The notes below the pieces were generated by a model. That model ran no database searches and was not told where the DNA came from. It saw nothing but the letters and a program-made list of their open reading frames with translations. A stretch of 25,890 nt of DNA from CAYMCQ01 sp964389025 (lineage in GTDB: Bacteria > Verrucomicrobiota > Verrucomicrobiia > Limisphaerales > CAYMCQ01): assembly GCA_964389025.1 (NCBI GenBank), contig CAYMCQ010000059.1, positions 1-25,890 of the forward strand, given 5' to 3'. Shown here piece by piece: positions 1 through 7,933 of this stretch (its first letter is position 1; each line of letters starts with the position of its first letter). Made by a program: the position numbers and the translations under genes.

Positions 1-1115
1 TCGACGAGGATGGCGATCTGCATTTCGCCGCGACCGGCGACGTTGAAAACTTTCGGGTCGGACGTGTCTTCGACGCGCAACGCGACGTTGGTGCGCAGTT
101 CCTTCGTCAGCCGCTCCTTGATGTGGCGCGCGGTGACGAGTTTGCCGTCCTGACCGGCGAGCGGGCCGTCGTTGACGGCGAATTCCATCTGGATCGTCGG
201 CGGATCAATCGGCTTGGACGGCAGCGCGGCGCGCTCCGGATTGTCCACGATCGTTTCGCCGATGAACACTTCCTCGAACCCTGTGACGCCGACGATATCG
301 CCTGCGTGCGCTTCCTGCACTTCGATCCGTTTCAAGCCTTCGAAGTGATAGACCATCGTGATTTTGCCGGCGGTTTTCTCCCCGTGAGCATGAAGGCAAA
401 CGGCGGTGTCGCCGACTTTGATTTTGCCGGAATAAATTTTTCCAAACGCGATCCTTCCGAGGTAATCGCTGTAATCCAGATTCGCGACGAGCAATTGAAA
501 ACCTTCGCTGGCGCGCGCGCGCGGCGGCGGGATGTGTTTGATGATCGCGTCGAAGAGCGGCTCCATAGTCCCGCTGACGTGCTGCAATTCCACCTTGGCG
601 TAGCCATCCTTCGCGCTGGCGTAGATGACGGGAAAATCAAGTTGCTCATCCGTCGCATGGAGCGAAACGAACAAATCAAAAACTTCGTCGAGCACTTTGT
701 GCGGCGCGGCGTTGTCGCGGTCAATCTTGTTGATGACCACGATCGGTTTCGCGCCGGCTTCGAGAGCTTTGCGGAGAACGAATCGCGTTTGCGCCTGCGG
801 ACCGTCCGCCGCGTCCACGACGAGCAGAACGCCGTCAATCATGTTCATGATGCGCTCGACTTCGCCGCCAAAATCCGCGTGCCCCGGCGTGTCCACGATG
901 TTGATGTGGTAATCCTTGTATTTGAACGCGGCATTTTTCGCGCGGATGGTGATGCCCTTCTCGCGCTCCAAATCCATCGAGTCCATCAAACGCTCCTCCG
1001 ATGACTCGTGCTGGTTGGCGCGGAAAGTTCCGGATTGTTTGAGCAGGCAATCCACGAGCGTGGTCTTGCCGTGGTCAACGTGCGCGATGATCGCGATGTT
1101 TCGAATATGCTTCAT
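1..1115 (-). CDS. typA: Translational GTPase TypA/BipA, N-terminal part (runs off the window)
   Basis: Ribosome-associated GTPase of the elongation-factor superfamily, involved in ribosome assembly and stress or cold adaptation. Read on the minus strand from the ATG at 1115, the protein shows all GTPase motifs: the P-loop AHVDHGKT at residues 11-18, a switch-I region (GITIRAKNA), DTPGH, NKID, and a G5-like SAK. A domain-2 beta barrel follows (LLVANLDYSDYLGRIAFGKI), then the start of the EF-G-like third domain (GRGEMQIAILVE) at the window edge. About 371 of the usual roughly 600-620 residues are present, and the frame is open to base 1. The SMDLEREKGITI stretch and the short switch region fit TypA better than EF-G or LepA. 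No clear Shine-Dalgarno precedes the ATG. The gene is divergent from the mscS-like gene across about 160 bp. Confidence 0.95.
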   Translation of the reverse strand, partial: MKHIRNIAIIAHVDHGKTTLVDCLLKQSGTFRANQHESSEERLMDSMDLEREKGITIRAKNAAFKYKDYHINIVDTPGHADFGGEVERIMNMIDGVLLVVDAADGPQAQTRFVLRKALEAGAKPIVVINKIDRDNAAPHKVLDEVFDLFVSLHATDEQLDFPVIYASAKDGYAKVELQHVSGTMEPLFDAIIKHIPPPRARASEGFQLLVANLDYSDYLGRIAFGKIYSGKIKVGDTAVCLHAHGEKTAGKITMVYHFEGLKRIEVQEAHAGDIVGVTGFEEVFIGETIVDNPERAALPSKPIDPPTIQMEFAVNDGPLAGQDGKLVTARHIKERLTKELRTNVALRVEDTSDPKVFNVAGRGEMQIAILV

Positions 1116-1272
1116 TAAATGTTCGTGTCGTTAATCTATAAATTCAGGGAAAACTTAACCCGAAATAATCCCAAATCGAGCCGCACAGTTTGCCTTCAAA
1201 AAGCCAAAGGTCAAGGCCAAACAGCCAAGTTCCAAGTTGTTCGCGCCTGCCGATTGGTCTATTCTGGGCGTC

Positions 1273-2772
1273 ATGCCCGCGCTGAATCTCACTGAAAAGC
1301 TGATCATTCTGGCTGTCAGCAGCGCGGTGATTTGTTTTCTTCTGCTGGCGCTCGGGCGAAATCTGAAACGGCGGCGCGGCGTCGGGTTGGGAGTGCTTTA
1401 CAAACTTTTCTGCGGCGCGCTGGCGGTTTATCTGCCAGTGAGGCTGTTGGAAATCCGCTTTGATTTCCGACGTGAACTTGGCGCAGCGACGGCGCTGCTG
1501 GCCACGTTTTTTTTCATCGCACTAATCAAGCGTTACGTCTGGGAAATATATTTCCACGAACACCGGCAAACGAGAATTCCAAAATTACTTTCGGACGTTG
1601 TCGCGTTGCTGATTTTTGCCACCGCCGTGATTTTGACATTGCAGATTGGGTATGAGGTAAAGCTGCCGACGTTGAGCGTGCTGACCGGCTCGGGAATCGT
1701 GGCGATCATCCTCGGCCTGGCGATGCAGGATTTGTTGAGCAACATCTTCGCGGGCTTCTCGATTCATTTCGGCAAGCCGTTTCGCGCTGGCGACTGGCTC
1801 ATCGTGGACAACCGCCACGCCGAAGTCATCGAAGTGAACTGGCGCTCCACCCGCCTGCGCACGAACGACGACGTCTGCCTCGACATTCCGAACCGCGAAC
1901 TCTCGCGCCAGACCATCATCAACCTTCATTACCCGACCAGGCGCCACGCCATGCGCATGAGCGTCGGGGTGGACTACAATCTTCCGCCCGACCGCGTGAA
2001 AGACGTGCTGATCCATGCCGCTACAAACGCGACCGGCGTGTTGCCCGAACCGAAACCAAAAGTGTTTTTGAAAAATTTCGGCGACTCGGCCATCGAATAC
2101 GAGCTGAAATTCTGGATGGACGACCACAAGCATTTCAACGAAGTCTCCGACGCCATCCGCTCGAACATCTGGTATGAATTTCACCGGCAGGGAATCAAGA
2201 TTCCGTTTCCCGTCCGCACGTTGCAGATCGAGCGGCGCGCCGCGTCCGCCCAGCCAGAACTTTTTGTGACAGCACGCGCGGCGATCCGCCAGTTCCCCGT
2301 CCTCAATTGTCTTGACGACGCGCACCTCGACGCGCTTTTGCCGCGCGCTCATTTTCAACGCTTTGGCCGCGGCGAAAAAATCATCGAGCAGGGGCACGAA
2401 GGCGCTTCGATGTTCGTTCTCATCCGGGGCGAGGCGAAAGTTCTCGTGAACCACAACGGCGGGCTGACGCAGGTGGCCGTGCTGCGCGCGAGCGATTGCT
2501 TCGGGGAAATGTCCCTGCTCACGGGTGAAAAACGCAGCGCCACCGTCATCGCGCAGGGCGAATGTGAAATCCTGGTAATTGACAAGCCGATGCTCGCCGA
2601 CGTCGTCGCCGAACATCCGCACCTGTTGCAAACTCTCAGCGAACTGCTCGCGAAGCGCCGGCTGGAGAACGAAGGCGTCCTCGCCGAAGCGTCGCATAAA
2701 AACGCCGAGGCCATGCAAACCGAATACGCAACGACTTTTCTGCACAAGTTGCGGAAGGTTTTTGAGTTGTAG
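1273..2772 (+). CDS. MscS-family mechanosensitive channel with C-terminal cyclic-nucleotide-binding domain
   Basis: Inner-membrane channel of about 499 aa. Four hydrophobic segments lie in the first 130 or so residues. The pore-type helix with its Gly/Ala-rich face follows (TGSGIVAIILGLAMQDLLSNIFAG), then the MscS beta domain (GDWLIVDNRHAEVIEVNWRS) and the alpha/beta vestibule. The C-terminus is a cNMP-binding domain whose phosphate-binding cassette FGEMSLLTGEKRSATV lies at about residues 410-425, with the conserved Gly-Glu and Arg. This matches the architecture of bacterial cyclic-nucleotide-gated MscS relatives (bCNG), which often gate by ligand rather than by tension; that role is inferred here. 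The ATG at 1273 is preferred over an in-frame TTG at 1237 because the extra 12 residues are not membrane-like. The L,D-transpeptidase gene starts 38 bp downstream, so co-transcription is likely. Confidence 0.9.
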   Translation: MPALNLTEKLIILAVSSAVICFLLLALGRNLKRRRGVGLGVLYKLFCGALAVYLPVRLLEIRFDFRRELGAATALLATFFFIALIKRYVWEIYFHEHRQTRIPKLLSDVVALLIFATAVILTLQIGYEVKLPTLSVLTGSGIVAIILGLAMQDLLSNIFAGFSIHFGKPFRAGDWLIVDNRHAEVIEVNWRSTRLRTNDDVCLDIPNRELSRQTIINLHYPTRRHAMRMSVGVDYNLPPDRVKDVLIHAATNATGVLPEPKPKVFLKNFGDSAIEYELKFWMDDHKHFNEVSDAIRSNIWYEFHRQGIKIPFPVRTLQIERRAASAQPELFVTARAAIRQFPVLNCLDDAHLDALLPRAHFQRFGRGEKIIEQGHEGASMFVLIRGEAKVLVNHNGGLTQVAVLRASDCFGEMSLLTGEKRSATVIAQGECEILVIDKPMLADVVAEHPHLLQTLSELLAKRRLENEGVLAEASHKNAEAMQTEYATTFLHKLRKVFEL

Positions 2773-2810
2773 AGCGCGCCTTTCCCGGCGCAAAGTCGCG
2801 GGAAAAAACG

Positions 2811-3929
2811 GTGCGGCATCACACGAAATACAAGCTTCCAGCGCGGGAGAAAAAATCGCGCGGCAAATTCTTTTGGATTCTGGCCGCGCTGCTCATCGCC
2901 GCGGGAATCTGGCTCTGGCGGGACTTCCAAAAATCAACTCCGCCAAAATCCAAGACCGCACAATTGCCGCAGACAAATCAATTTGTCACGAAACCAACTG
3001 TCGTCGCGCAACCAGCACAAACGAACGTGCCGCCGCCACCGCGTTTTCAGGCGAGGGACTGGGGTTCGCCGCCGCGGCCCGTCCAAAATATTTTTGAAGC
3101 GCAGGTTGCTCTCGAACGGCTCGGCATTTCATCCGGCTCGATTGATGGAGTCATCGGCTCACAGACGCGCGCGGCGTTGCGCGTGTTTCAGGAGACAGAA
3201 TCGCTGCCGCTCACGGGCGAACTGGACGCGGCGACCAAAACCCGGTTGCTACTGACCAAACCTGTGCTGACGACTTTCACGATCACGTCGAATGACCTCG
3301 CGCGCTTGCAACCATTGAACAAAACGTGGCTTGGCAAGTCGCAGCAATCGGCGCTCGACTACGAGAACATTCTGGAACTTGTCGCCGAACGTGGCCACGC
3401 GCATCCGAATCTGATCCGCCAACTGAATCCGCATGTTGACTGGACGAACGTGGTTGCCGGAACGGTCCTGCAAATCCCCGACGCAACATTTTCCGGCGAT
3501 GAAGGCAGAGCCACGTTTGTGTTCATTTCGCTGGGCGAAAAAACTTTGGAGGCGTTCGATGCGGCGACAAACCTGATCGCGCATTTTCCGTGCAGCATCG
3601 CCGCGCGCGTCGAGAAACGTCCCGTCGGCGAGCTGCACGTCGCAGTGGTCGCGCCGAATCCGAATTACACTTTTGACCCGGAGGTTTTTCCAGAATTAAC
3701 GGAAGCACGGCAGTTGAACCGCAAACTCATCTTGCCGCCTGGGCCGAACAATCCTGTCGGCGTGGCGTGGATCGGTCTGGACAAATCGGGCTACGGAATG
3801 CACGGCACGCCAAGCCCGGAGCAGGTTGGCCGCACGGAATCGCACGGCTGCTTCCGGCTGGCGAACTGGAACGCGGAGCGGCTGGTCAACTTGGTTCGGG
3901 TCGGGATGCCGGTGTTCGTGGAGCCGTAG
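2811..3929 (+). CDS. Membrane-anchored L,D-transpeptidase (YkuD) with peptidoglycan-binding domain
   Basis: Predicted periplasmic peptidoglycan-modifying enzyme of 372 aa. It has a basic N-terminus and one signal-anchor helix (about residues 20-37), then a Pro/Thr-rich linker. A PG_binding_1 repeat follows at about 95-150 (LGISSGSIDGVIGSQTRAAL), then a LysM-like segment at about 190-225 (LIRQLNPHVDW...GTVLQIPD), then the YkuD catalytic domain. Catalytic residues are visible: His331 in MHGTPSP, and His345 and Cys347 in SHGCFRL, the family signature HG(T)-x-SHGC. The start is a GTG at 2811 with a weak purine-rich stretch (GGGAAAAAA) before it. The expected reaction is 3-3 cross-linking of peptidoglycan or attachment of envelope proteins; which one cannot be told from sequence. 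Its position behind a mechanosensitive-type channel suggests a shared envelope-stress role. Confidence 0.92.
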   Translation: MRHHTKYKLPAREKKSRGKFFWILAALLIAAGIWLWRDFQKSTPPKSKTAQLPQTNQFVTKPTVVAQPAQTNVPPPPRFQARDWGSPPRPVQNIFEAQVALERLGISSGSIDGVIGSQTRAALRVFQETESLPLTGELDAATKTRLLLTKPVLTTFTITSNDLARLQPLNKTWLGKSQQSALDYENILELVAERGHAHPNLIRQLNPHVDWTNVVAGTVLQIPDATFSGDEGRATFVFISLGEKTLEAFDAATNLIAHFPCSIAARVEKRPVGELHVAVVAPNPNYTFDPEVFPELTEARQLNRKLILPPGPNNPVGVAWIGLDKSGYGMHGTPSPEQVGRTESHGCFRLANWNAERLVNLVRVGMPVFVEP

Positions 3930-3997
3930 GTTGTGGAGCAATGGCGCACCCAAACAGGGACTTTTCAATCCAAAAAACATCGGCTATGTTTGTCGCC

Positions 3998-4186
3998 ATG
4001 AGCACAGTCAAAGACATTGAAGCGGTGCTTCCAAAGTTGTCGCGCGCGGAAATCGAAGAGGTGCGCGAGTGGATAGACGATTACCTGGAAGACCAGCTTG
4101 AGTTGATTGACGACGTCAAAGCCAAGCTCGACCAGTCCCGCGCCGAGATTGCGGCGGGGCAATTCACGACGCGCCAGCCAAAGTAG
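3998..4186 (+). CDS. Small antitoxin-like protein upstream of a RelE/ParE-type toxin
   Basis: A 62-aa, strongly acidic, helical protein (DIEAVLPKLSRAEIEEVREWIDDYLEDQLEL) ending in a Lys/Gln-rich tail. Size, charge and position, four bases before a RelE/ParE-like toxin gene, fit the antitoxin of a type II toxin-antitoxin pair. No ribbon-helix-helix or HTH motif is obvious, so it may only neutralise the toxin, or it may belong to an antitoxin family without a classical DNA-binding fold. The ATG at 3998 is chosen; the ATG at 3986 would add four residues. The same frame is open further upstream, but that stretch only shadows the L,D-transpeptidase gene. Confidence 0.72.
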   Translation: MSTVKDIEAVLPKLSRAEIEEVREWIDDYLEDQLELIDDVKAKLDQSRAEIAAGQFTTRQPK

Positions 4187-4190
4187 AGTC

Positions 4191-4454
4191 GTGTCCGCCG
4201 CGCTCCAAATCTGGTCGCCGACATTCTCGAAAGCATTTGATTCCCTCCCGGCGTCCGTCCGCGACGCGATCCAGCGCAAGGTGGACGAGATGGGCGCGCG
4301 GCTGGAAAGTTTCCCGCACAAACGGCTCCAAGGCCGCTCCGAATTCAAGCTGCGGGTCGGCGATCACCGCGTGCTTTATGAATTTGATGTGGGCATGGGT
4401 CGTATCTATCTCCACTACGTCGGCAATCGCCGTGAGATTTACAAACGAAGCTGA
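4191..4454 (+). CDS. RelE/ParE superfamily toxin
   Basis: An 87-aa basic protein starting at a GTG four bases after the antitoxin stop, so translation is probably coupled. It shows the compact RelE/ParE pattern: helical N-terminus (FSKAFDSLPASVRDAIQRKVDEM), a loop with HKRLQGR, then the beta-sheet signature FKLRVGDHRVLYEFD, a strand (IYLHYVGNR) and the terminal REIYKR. These closing strands with R, Y and H/R residues are typical of mRNA-interferase or gyrase-directed toxins; the target cannot be decided here. A hairpin with a T-run follows at 4488-4522 and could end the operon. Confidence 0.85.
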   Translation: MSAALQIWSPTFSKAFDSLPASVRDAIQRKVDEMGARLESFPHKRLQGRSEFKLRVGDHRVLYEFDVGMGRIYLHYVGNRREIYKRS

Positions 4455-4487
4455 CGGAGAAATTCACCGAACGATTTGAAGTGCCTC

Positions 4488-4522
4488 GGCGCGCACGGAG
4501 TGACGCGCCCTACCATTTTTTT
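4488..4522 (+). terminator. Hairpin plus T-run after the toxin-antitoxin operon
   Basis: GGCGCG and CGCGCC form a 6-bp stem around a 10-nt loop, followed after a short spacer by seven T residues (4516-4522). It sits between the convergent toxin gene (+) and decaheme cytochrome gene (-) and overlaps the cytochrome stop codon. It may also belong to a dispersed intergenic repeat family. Function as a terminator is inferred. Confidence 0.5.
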
Positions 4523-6203
4523 ACTTTGCTGCGACGGTTTCTTTCCTCGGCGAGTGGTAACTGTGGCAAGTCGAGCAATTGCTCGCCACGCCGCCTTGCG
4601 GACTGTGGCACTCGACGCAGGTTGATTTCGATGGCAACAAAATATCCGCCGTTTCGCGGCTTTGCTTCACCGAATGGCATTTCTGGCAGTCCACTTTGAA
4701 ATGCTTTCCGTGGTCGAACTCGCCTCGAACCAACCAGCGGTCGGCGATGAACGGCGCGGTGACTTGCGGCGCGCCGCTCCCGGAGGGCTTGACCTCGTGG
4801 CAGTAGGCGCAGCCGGGAAAACGCGCCGCGCCCTGCGCATCCAGCCCGGCAACCATCGGCACCGGCCCTTTCTTCGCGTCGCTGAAAAAGATGCGCTGTT
4901 CCATCGCCTCACCCGAGCCGAACTCCCGTGTGACCCGCGCGTAATTGGTCTGCACAAACTGCGAGAGCGCATCTTTGCTCATGCCTTTGCTTGCGCCGTA
5001 TCCGGCATATTGATCCGGCAGGCTGCGGAGAAACGCGCGGACATGTTCGACCCGACCGTGCGGCAGACGGAGGCCGGGGTTGTTCACGTCGAATTGCAGC
5101 GAGTGACAGACGCGGCAGTTGTCCTCGAAGCTGATCTTCAGGTAATACGCGCCCGAAGCGTCAGGCTTGTGGCAATGGCCGCAGTCGAGCGGGCGGCCAA
5201 GCAGCGGCTGGACGTTCGGCGACGTGAGGTGCAACTGGTGATTGAACTTGAGCGTGTCCGGGTCGGTGAGTTTGTCCGCGATAAGTTGAAACTCGGGATG
5301 GTCGCCCGCGAACGAGTTGATGATCTTCGTGTAGCCTTGCGCGGGTCGCGGCGTCTTGAACAGGTTGCGCCCCATGTCCGGGCGGTAATCAAATTTCTCC
5401 GGCGCAATCGTTTTGCCTTTTTCCATCGCCAGTTGCATCTCGTGCGCGTTGGCGTGGCAGGAAAGGCAGTTCGCGTCGGTCGGATCTTTCATCACGCCTC
5501 CGCCGAGGTGTTCCTGATGGCACGCGGAGCAGGAGTGGTCGCGCGGAACGTTCGGCTCGTGGAAGGCGTGGCTGACGTGGCAATGCTGGCAATTCCGATC
5601 AATCGAATTCATCGCCGGATATGTCTCGACGGCGAGCTGGCGAAATTGAAACGGCCCGGGCGACGCGTGAAATCCCGCGGACAACCAGCCCGTCGGCCCG
5701 GCGGACGCAACCGAGTGGCATGCGGCGCAACCGGGATCGCGCTGGTTTTTTTCCGCAGCCAATTTCGCGAACGCCTCGGTTGAATGTTGCGATGAAAGTT
5801 TGCCGGGATTGATGACCCGCGCGCGGAACGGCCCGCACAACGCCACGAGCAAAATGCCCGCCGTCGCCGCGATGACGCCGATGGTGAAAACTTTTCGTTT
5901 GCCGCGCAGGCTGCGTTTCGGGACGCACTTGGTGATCGCGCGGCTGCAGGTGCCGTCCGGATGCGGGCCGTGGTCACAGGGGCCGCCGTATTCAGCGGGG
6001 CGCGTGCATTTGTAGCGGCCTTTGGTTTCGCCTTCCTTCGTTTCGAGCGCTGGCTGGCATTCGAACGTCGCGCGGCAATGGCCGCCCGGACTTGGCCCGA
6101 CGCGGCACGGTTTGCCATCGGCTGCCTTGCCGCAAATCCATTCTTGATTTGGGCGCGCGTAGGAATCCGAATCGAAATCGGGCGCGGGCAATTGGTCTTT
6201 CAT
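4521..6203 (-). CDS. Membrane-anchored decaheme cytochrome c with cytoplasmic Cys-rich N-terminus
   Basis: A 560-aa multiheme c-type cytochrome. Ten CxxCH heme-attachment motifs are visible in order: CAACH (residues 159-163), CQHCH, CSACH, CLSCH, CGHCH, CRVCH, CAYCH, CQKCH, CVECH, CSTCH. A single transmembrane helix at about 106-124 (FTIGVIAATAGILLVAL) places the hemes in the periplasm. In front of it lie two tandem four-cysteine modules (Cys 24, 33, 43, 49 and 66, 76, 86, 93), each with a C-x2-GP-x-P-x-G-x-C core; on the predicted cytoplasmic side these could bind zinc or an Fe-S cluster (inference). The ATG at 6203 follows a GGGGGG stretch about 8 nt upstream. The gene lies 91 bp behind the cytochrome b gene on the same strand, which fits a quinol-to-periplasm electron-transfer pair. 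The terminal acceptor is unknown. Confidence 0.93.
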   Translation of the reverse strand: MKDQLPAPDFDSDSYARPNQEWICGKAADGKPCRVGPSPGGHCRATFECQPALETKEGETKGRYKCTRPAEYGGPCDHGPHPDGTCSRAITKCVPKRSLRGKRKVFTIGVIAATAGILLVALCGPFRARVINPGKLSSQHSTEAFAKLAAEKNQRDPGCAACHSVASAGPTGWLSAGFHASPGPFQFRQLAVETYPAMNSIDRNCQHCHVSHAFHEPNVPRDHSCSACHQEHLGGGVMKDPTDANCLSCHANAHEMQLAMEKGKTIAPEKFDYRPDMGRNLFKTPRPAQGYTKIINSFAGDHPEFQLIADKLTDPDTLKFNHQLHLTSPNVQPLLGRPLDCGHCHKPDASGAYYLKISFEDNCRVCHSLQFDVNNPGLRLPHGRVEHVRAFLRSLPDQYAGYGASKGMSKDALSQFVQTNYARVTREFGSGEAMEQRIFFSDAKKGPVPMVAGLDAQGAARFPGCAYCHEVKPSGSGAPQVTAPFIADRWLVRGEFDHGKHFKVDCQKCHSVKQSRETADILLPSKSTCVECHSPQGGVASNCSTCHSYHSPRKETVAAK

Positions 6204-6222
6204 TTCACGCCCCCCGGATAGA

Positions 6223-6284
6223 ATTTGGAACTCAGGAAATCGGGAAAAGAAAATTCTTTATTCCTGAGTTCCCGAGTTCCAAAT
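6223..6284. repeat. Imperfect inverted repeat between the cytochrome b and decaheme genes
   Basis: The arms begin ATTTGGAACTC and, read in reverse complement from the other end, ATTTGGAACTC again. Pairing continues imperfectly through about 28 bases around an AT-rich loop. The element fills most of the 91-bp gap inside the two-gene redox operon. It could fold in the transcript as an attenuator, a processing site or a stability element, or be a dispersed palindromic repeat; the sequence alone does not decide. Confidence 0.6.
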
Positions 6285-6294
6285 AAAAAATCTT

Positions 6295-7119
6295 TCACTT
6301 AACGCCTCCAGAAAACGCGAAGACCAGAACGATGTGCGCGAAGGTGAACAGCAGCAAACTGTAAGTCAGCGGAATGTGGACGAAGAGCCAGAGCTTGAGC
6401 AGCATCTGCAGCGAGCAATGATAATCCAGTCCGTCCTTCTGGCGGACGAGCGCGGCGATCTGCGACATCGTCTCGCGCTCCTTGTCGTTCAAGTAGCGGT
6501 TGAGGTCGCTGATTTTGTTCATCAGCCGGTTCAGCGGGCTGCTGATCTCGAACCAGTGCAACGTCGCGTTTTTCGGGCCGTCAAAAAAATCCTTGAGTTC
6601 GCGCACGTAAAAATCCGCGATGACGGTGGACTTGACTTCGGGAACGGACTTGAGCGCGAGCGCTTCGGCCTGTTCCTGCAAGCTGCGGCGGATCGCCGGG
6701 ATGCGCTCATACAAAACTTCGCCGCCGCGCGTCGTGAGGCGCTTGGGGATCGTGCGCGAAATGAACAGCCCGAAAAATCCACTCAACATCACCAGCGCAT
6801 AAAGCCACGCGAGCGTTCCTTCGAACCAGCCGGTCGGCACCCGGTAGCTGACGTGGATCAGAAAAAGCACTCCAGTCAGCAAGCCCGCGTAGATGTGGAC
6901 TTGCAGCCACGTCTCTGAAGAGAACAGCGGCAGGAACGGGATTTTTTTCCGCCCATTGTAAAACGTCAGCAGCAGCATGACGAACAGCAGCGCCCAGCCG
7001 GAGAGATAGGTGAAGCCGGGAATGCTGTCGGCGTATTTTTGTTGCAGCCAAATGCAAAGCGCCGAACTCGACAAGAATAAAATCCAACCCGCGCTGCGTT
7101 TTGTAGCGAAGGAAGTCAT
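6295..7119 (-). CDS. Membrane cytochrome b-like protein, redox partner of the decaheme cytochrome
   Basis: A 274-aa integral membrane protein with about five hydrophobic helices: residues 8-27, 37-55, 72-90, 102-122 and 243-270. Two helices each carry a pair of histidines exactly 14 residues apart (His75/His89 and His248/His262), the H-x13-H spacing used to ligate two stacked b hemes in cytochrome b-type proteins. A soluble helical segment of about 110 residues separates helices 4 and 5. The ATG at 7119 gives a normal N-terminus; an in-frame extension to 7200 adds 27 basic, non-membrane residues. It precedes the decaheme gene on the same strand. The likely role is quinol oxidation and transmembrane electron transfer to the periplasmic hemes (inferred). 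The overall family is not one I can name with certainty. Confidence 0.78.
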   Translation of the reverse strand: MTSFATKRSAGWILFLSSSALCIWLQQKYADSIPGFTYLSGWALLFVMLLLTFYNGRKKIPFLPLFSSETWLQVHIYAGLLTGVLFLIHVSYRVPTGWFEGTLAWLYALVMLSGFFGLFISRTIPKRLTTRGGEVLYERIPAIRRSLQEQAEALALKSVPEVKSTVIADFYVRELKDFFDGPKNATLHWFEISSPLNRLMNKISDLNRYLNDKERETMSQIAALVRQKDGLDYHCSLQMLLKLWLFVHIPLTYSLLLFTFAHIVLVFAFSGGVK

Positions 7120-7280
7120 GTTTTTGCACTTGAATACCGGGAATCGAAAAAAACACAAATGTTTTTTCCGCCCAACGAAGCGAGATGCGCCGTCAAGCAA
7201 ACCAGAAACGCATCAAACCATGCCGACCCGATTGCCGAACGGCTGGACAGGCCCCGGACATTCTGAAAAACTCCCGCGCC

Positions 7281-7889
7281 GTGAAACAATCAATCGTCAC
7301 CCTGGACATGGAGGGAGTGCTGACTCCCGAAATCTGGATCGCCGTCGCCGAGAAGACCAAAATCCCGGAACTGCGCCGCACCACGCGTGACGAACCGGAT
7401 TACGACAAGCTCATGCGCGGCCGGCTGGCCATTCTTGATCAGCACGGACTGAAGCTTTCGGACATCCAACGCGTCATCGGCACGCTGCAACCGCTGCCGG
7501 GCGGGAAGGAATTTCTTGATGAACTGCGCTCCATCGTGCAGGTCGTCATTCTTTCGGACACGTTCGAGCAATTCGCCACGCCGTTGCTCCAGAAACTCGG
7601 CTGGCCCACGCTGCTGTGCCACCGGTTGGTCGTGGAGAACGACCGCATCGTGAATTACCAGTTGCGCATCCGGGAACAGAAGCGCGAAGCGGTGGCGGCC
7701 TTCCGGCGGATGAATTACCACGTCATCAGCGCGGGCGATTCCTACAACGACACCGCCATGCTCGCCGAGGCCAACGTGGGTTTCCTGATCCACGCGCCGG
7801 ACAACGTGAAGCAACAATTCCCGCAATTCAAACCCGTGGAATCACACGCGGAGTTGTTGAAGGAAATCAAAAATGCGATGGCCGGGTGA
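7281..7889 (+). CDS. thrH: ThrH-type phosphoserine phosphatase / homoserine phosphotransferase
   Basis: A 202-aa HAD-superfamily enzyme; known ThrH proteins are about 205 aa. Motif I reads LDMEGVL with nucleophile Asp9 and Glu11, the D-x-E variant typical of ThrH. Motif II is VVILSDTF. The basic motif III lies in REQKREAV and motif IV in AGDSYNDTAML. Signature stretches TTRDEPDYDKLM and LGWPTLLCHRL strongly match ThrH. Known activities are phosphoserine dephosphorylation and phosphoryl transfer to homoserine, linking serine and threonine synthesis. The start is a GTG at 7281; longer in-frame starts give an implausible N-terminus. The gene is divergent from the cytochrome b gene. Its last 99 bases occur again at 8450-8548. 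Confidence 0.93.
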   Translation: MKQSIVTLDMEGVLTPEIWIAVAEKTKIPELRRTTRDEPDYDKLMRGRLAILDQHGLKLSDIQRVIGTLQPLPGGKEFLDELRSIVQVVILSDTFEQFATPLLQKLGWPTLLCHRLVVENDRIVNYQLRIREQKREAVAAFRRMNYHVISAGDSYNDTAMLAEANVGFLIHAPDNVKQQFPQFKPVESHAELLKEIKNAMAG

Positions 7890-7933
7890 TGAAAATCGCG
7901 AATTGTCCCCGGAGGGCAAACGAACGTCTCCAA

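Noticed and set aside
123..1004. Plus-strand open frame of 293 codons over the typA region
   Set aside because: It is an antisense shadow of typA, whose minus-strand translation shows every GTPase motif.
1585..2793. Minus-strand open frame of 402 codons opposite the MscS-like gene
   Set aside because: High-GC antisense shadow; the plus strand encodes clear membrane helices and a cNMP-binding cassette.
4662..5783. Plus-strand frame of 373 codons over the decaheme gene
   Set aside because: Arg/Val/Ala-rich antisense translation without motifs; the minus strand has ten CxxCH motifs.
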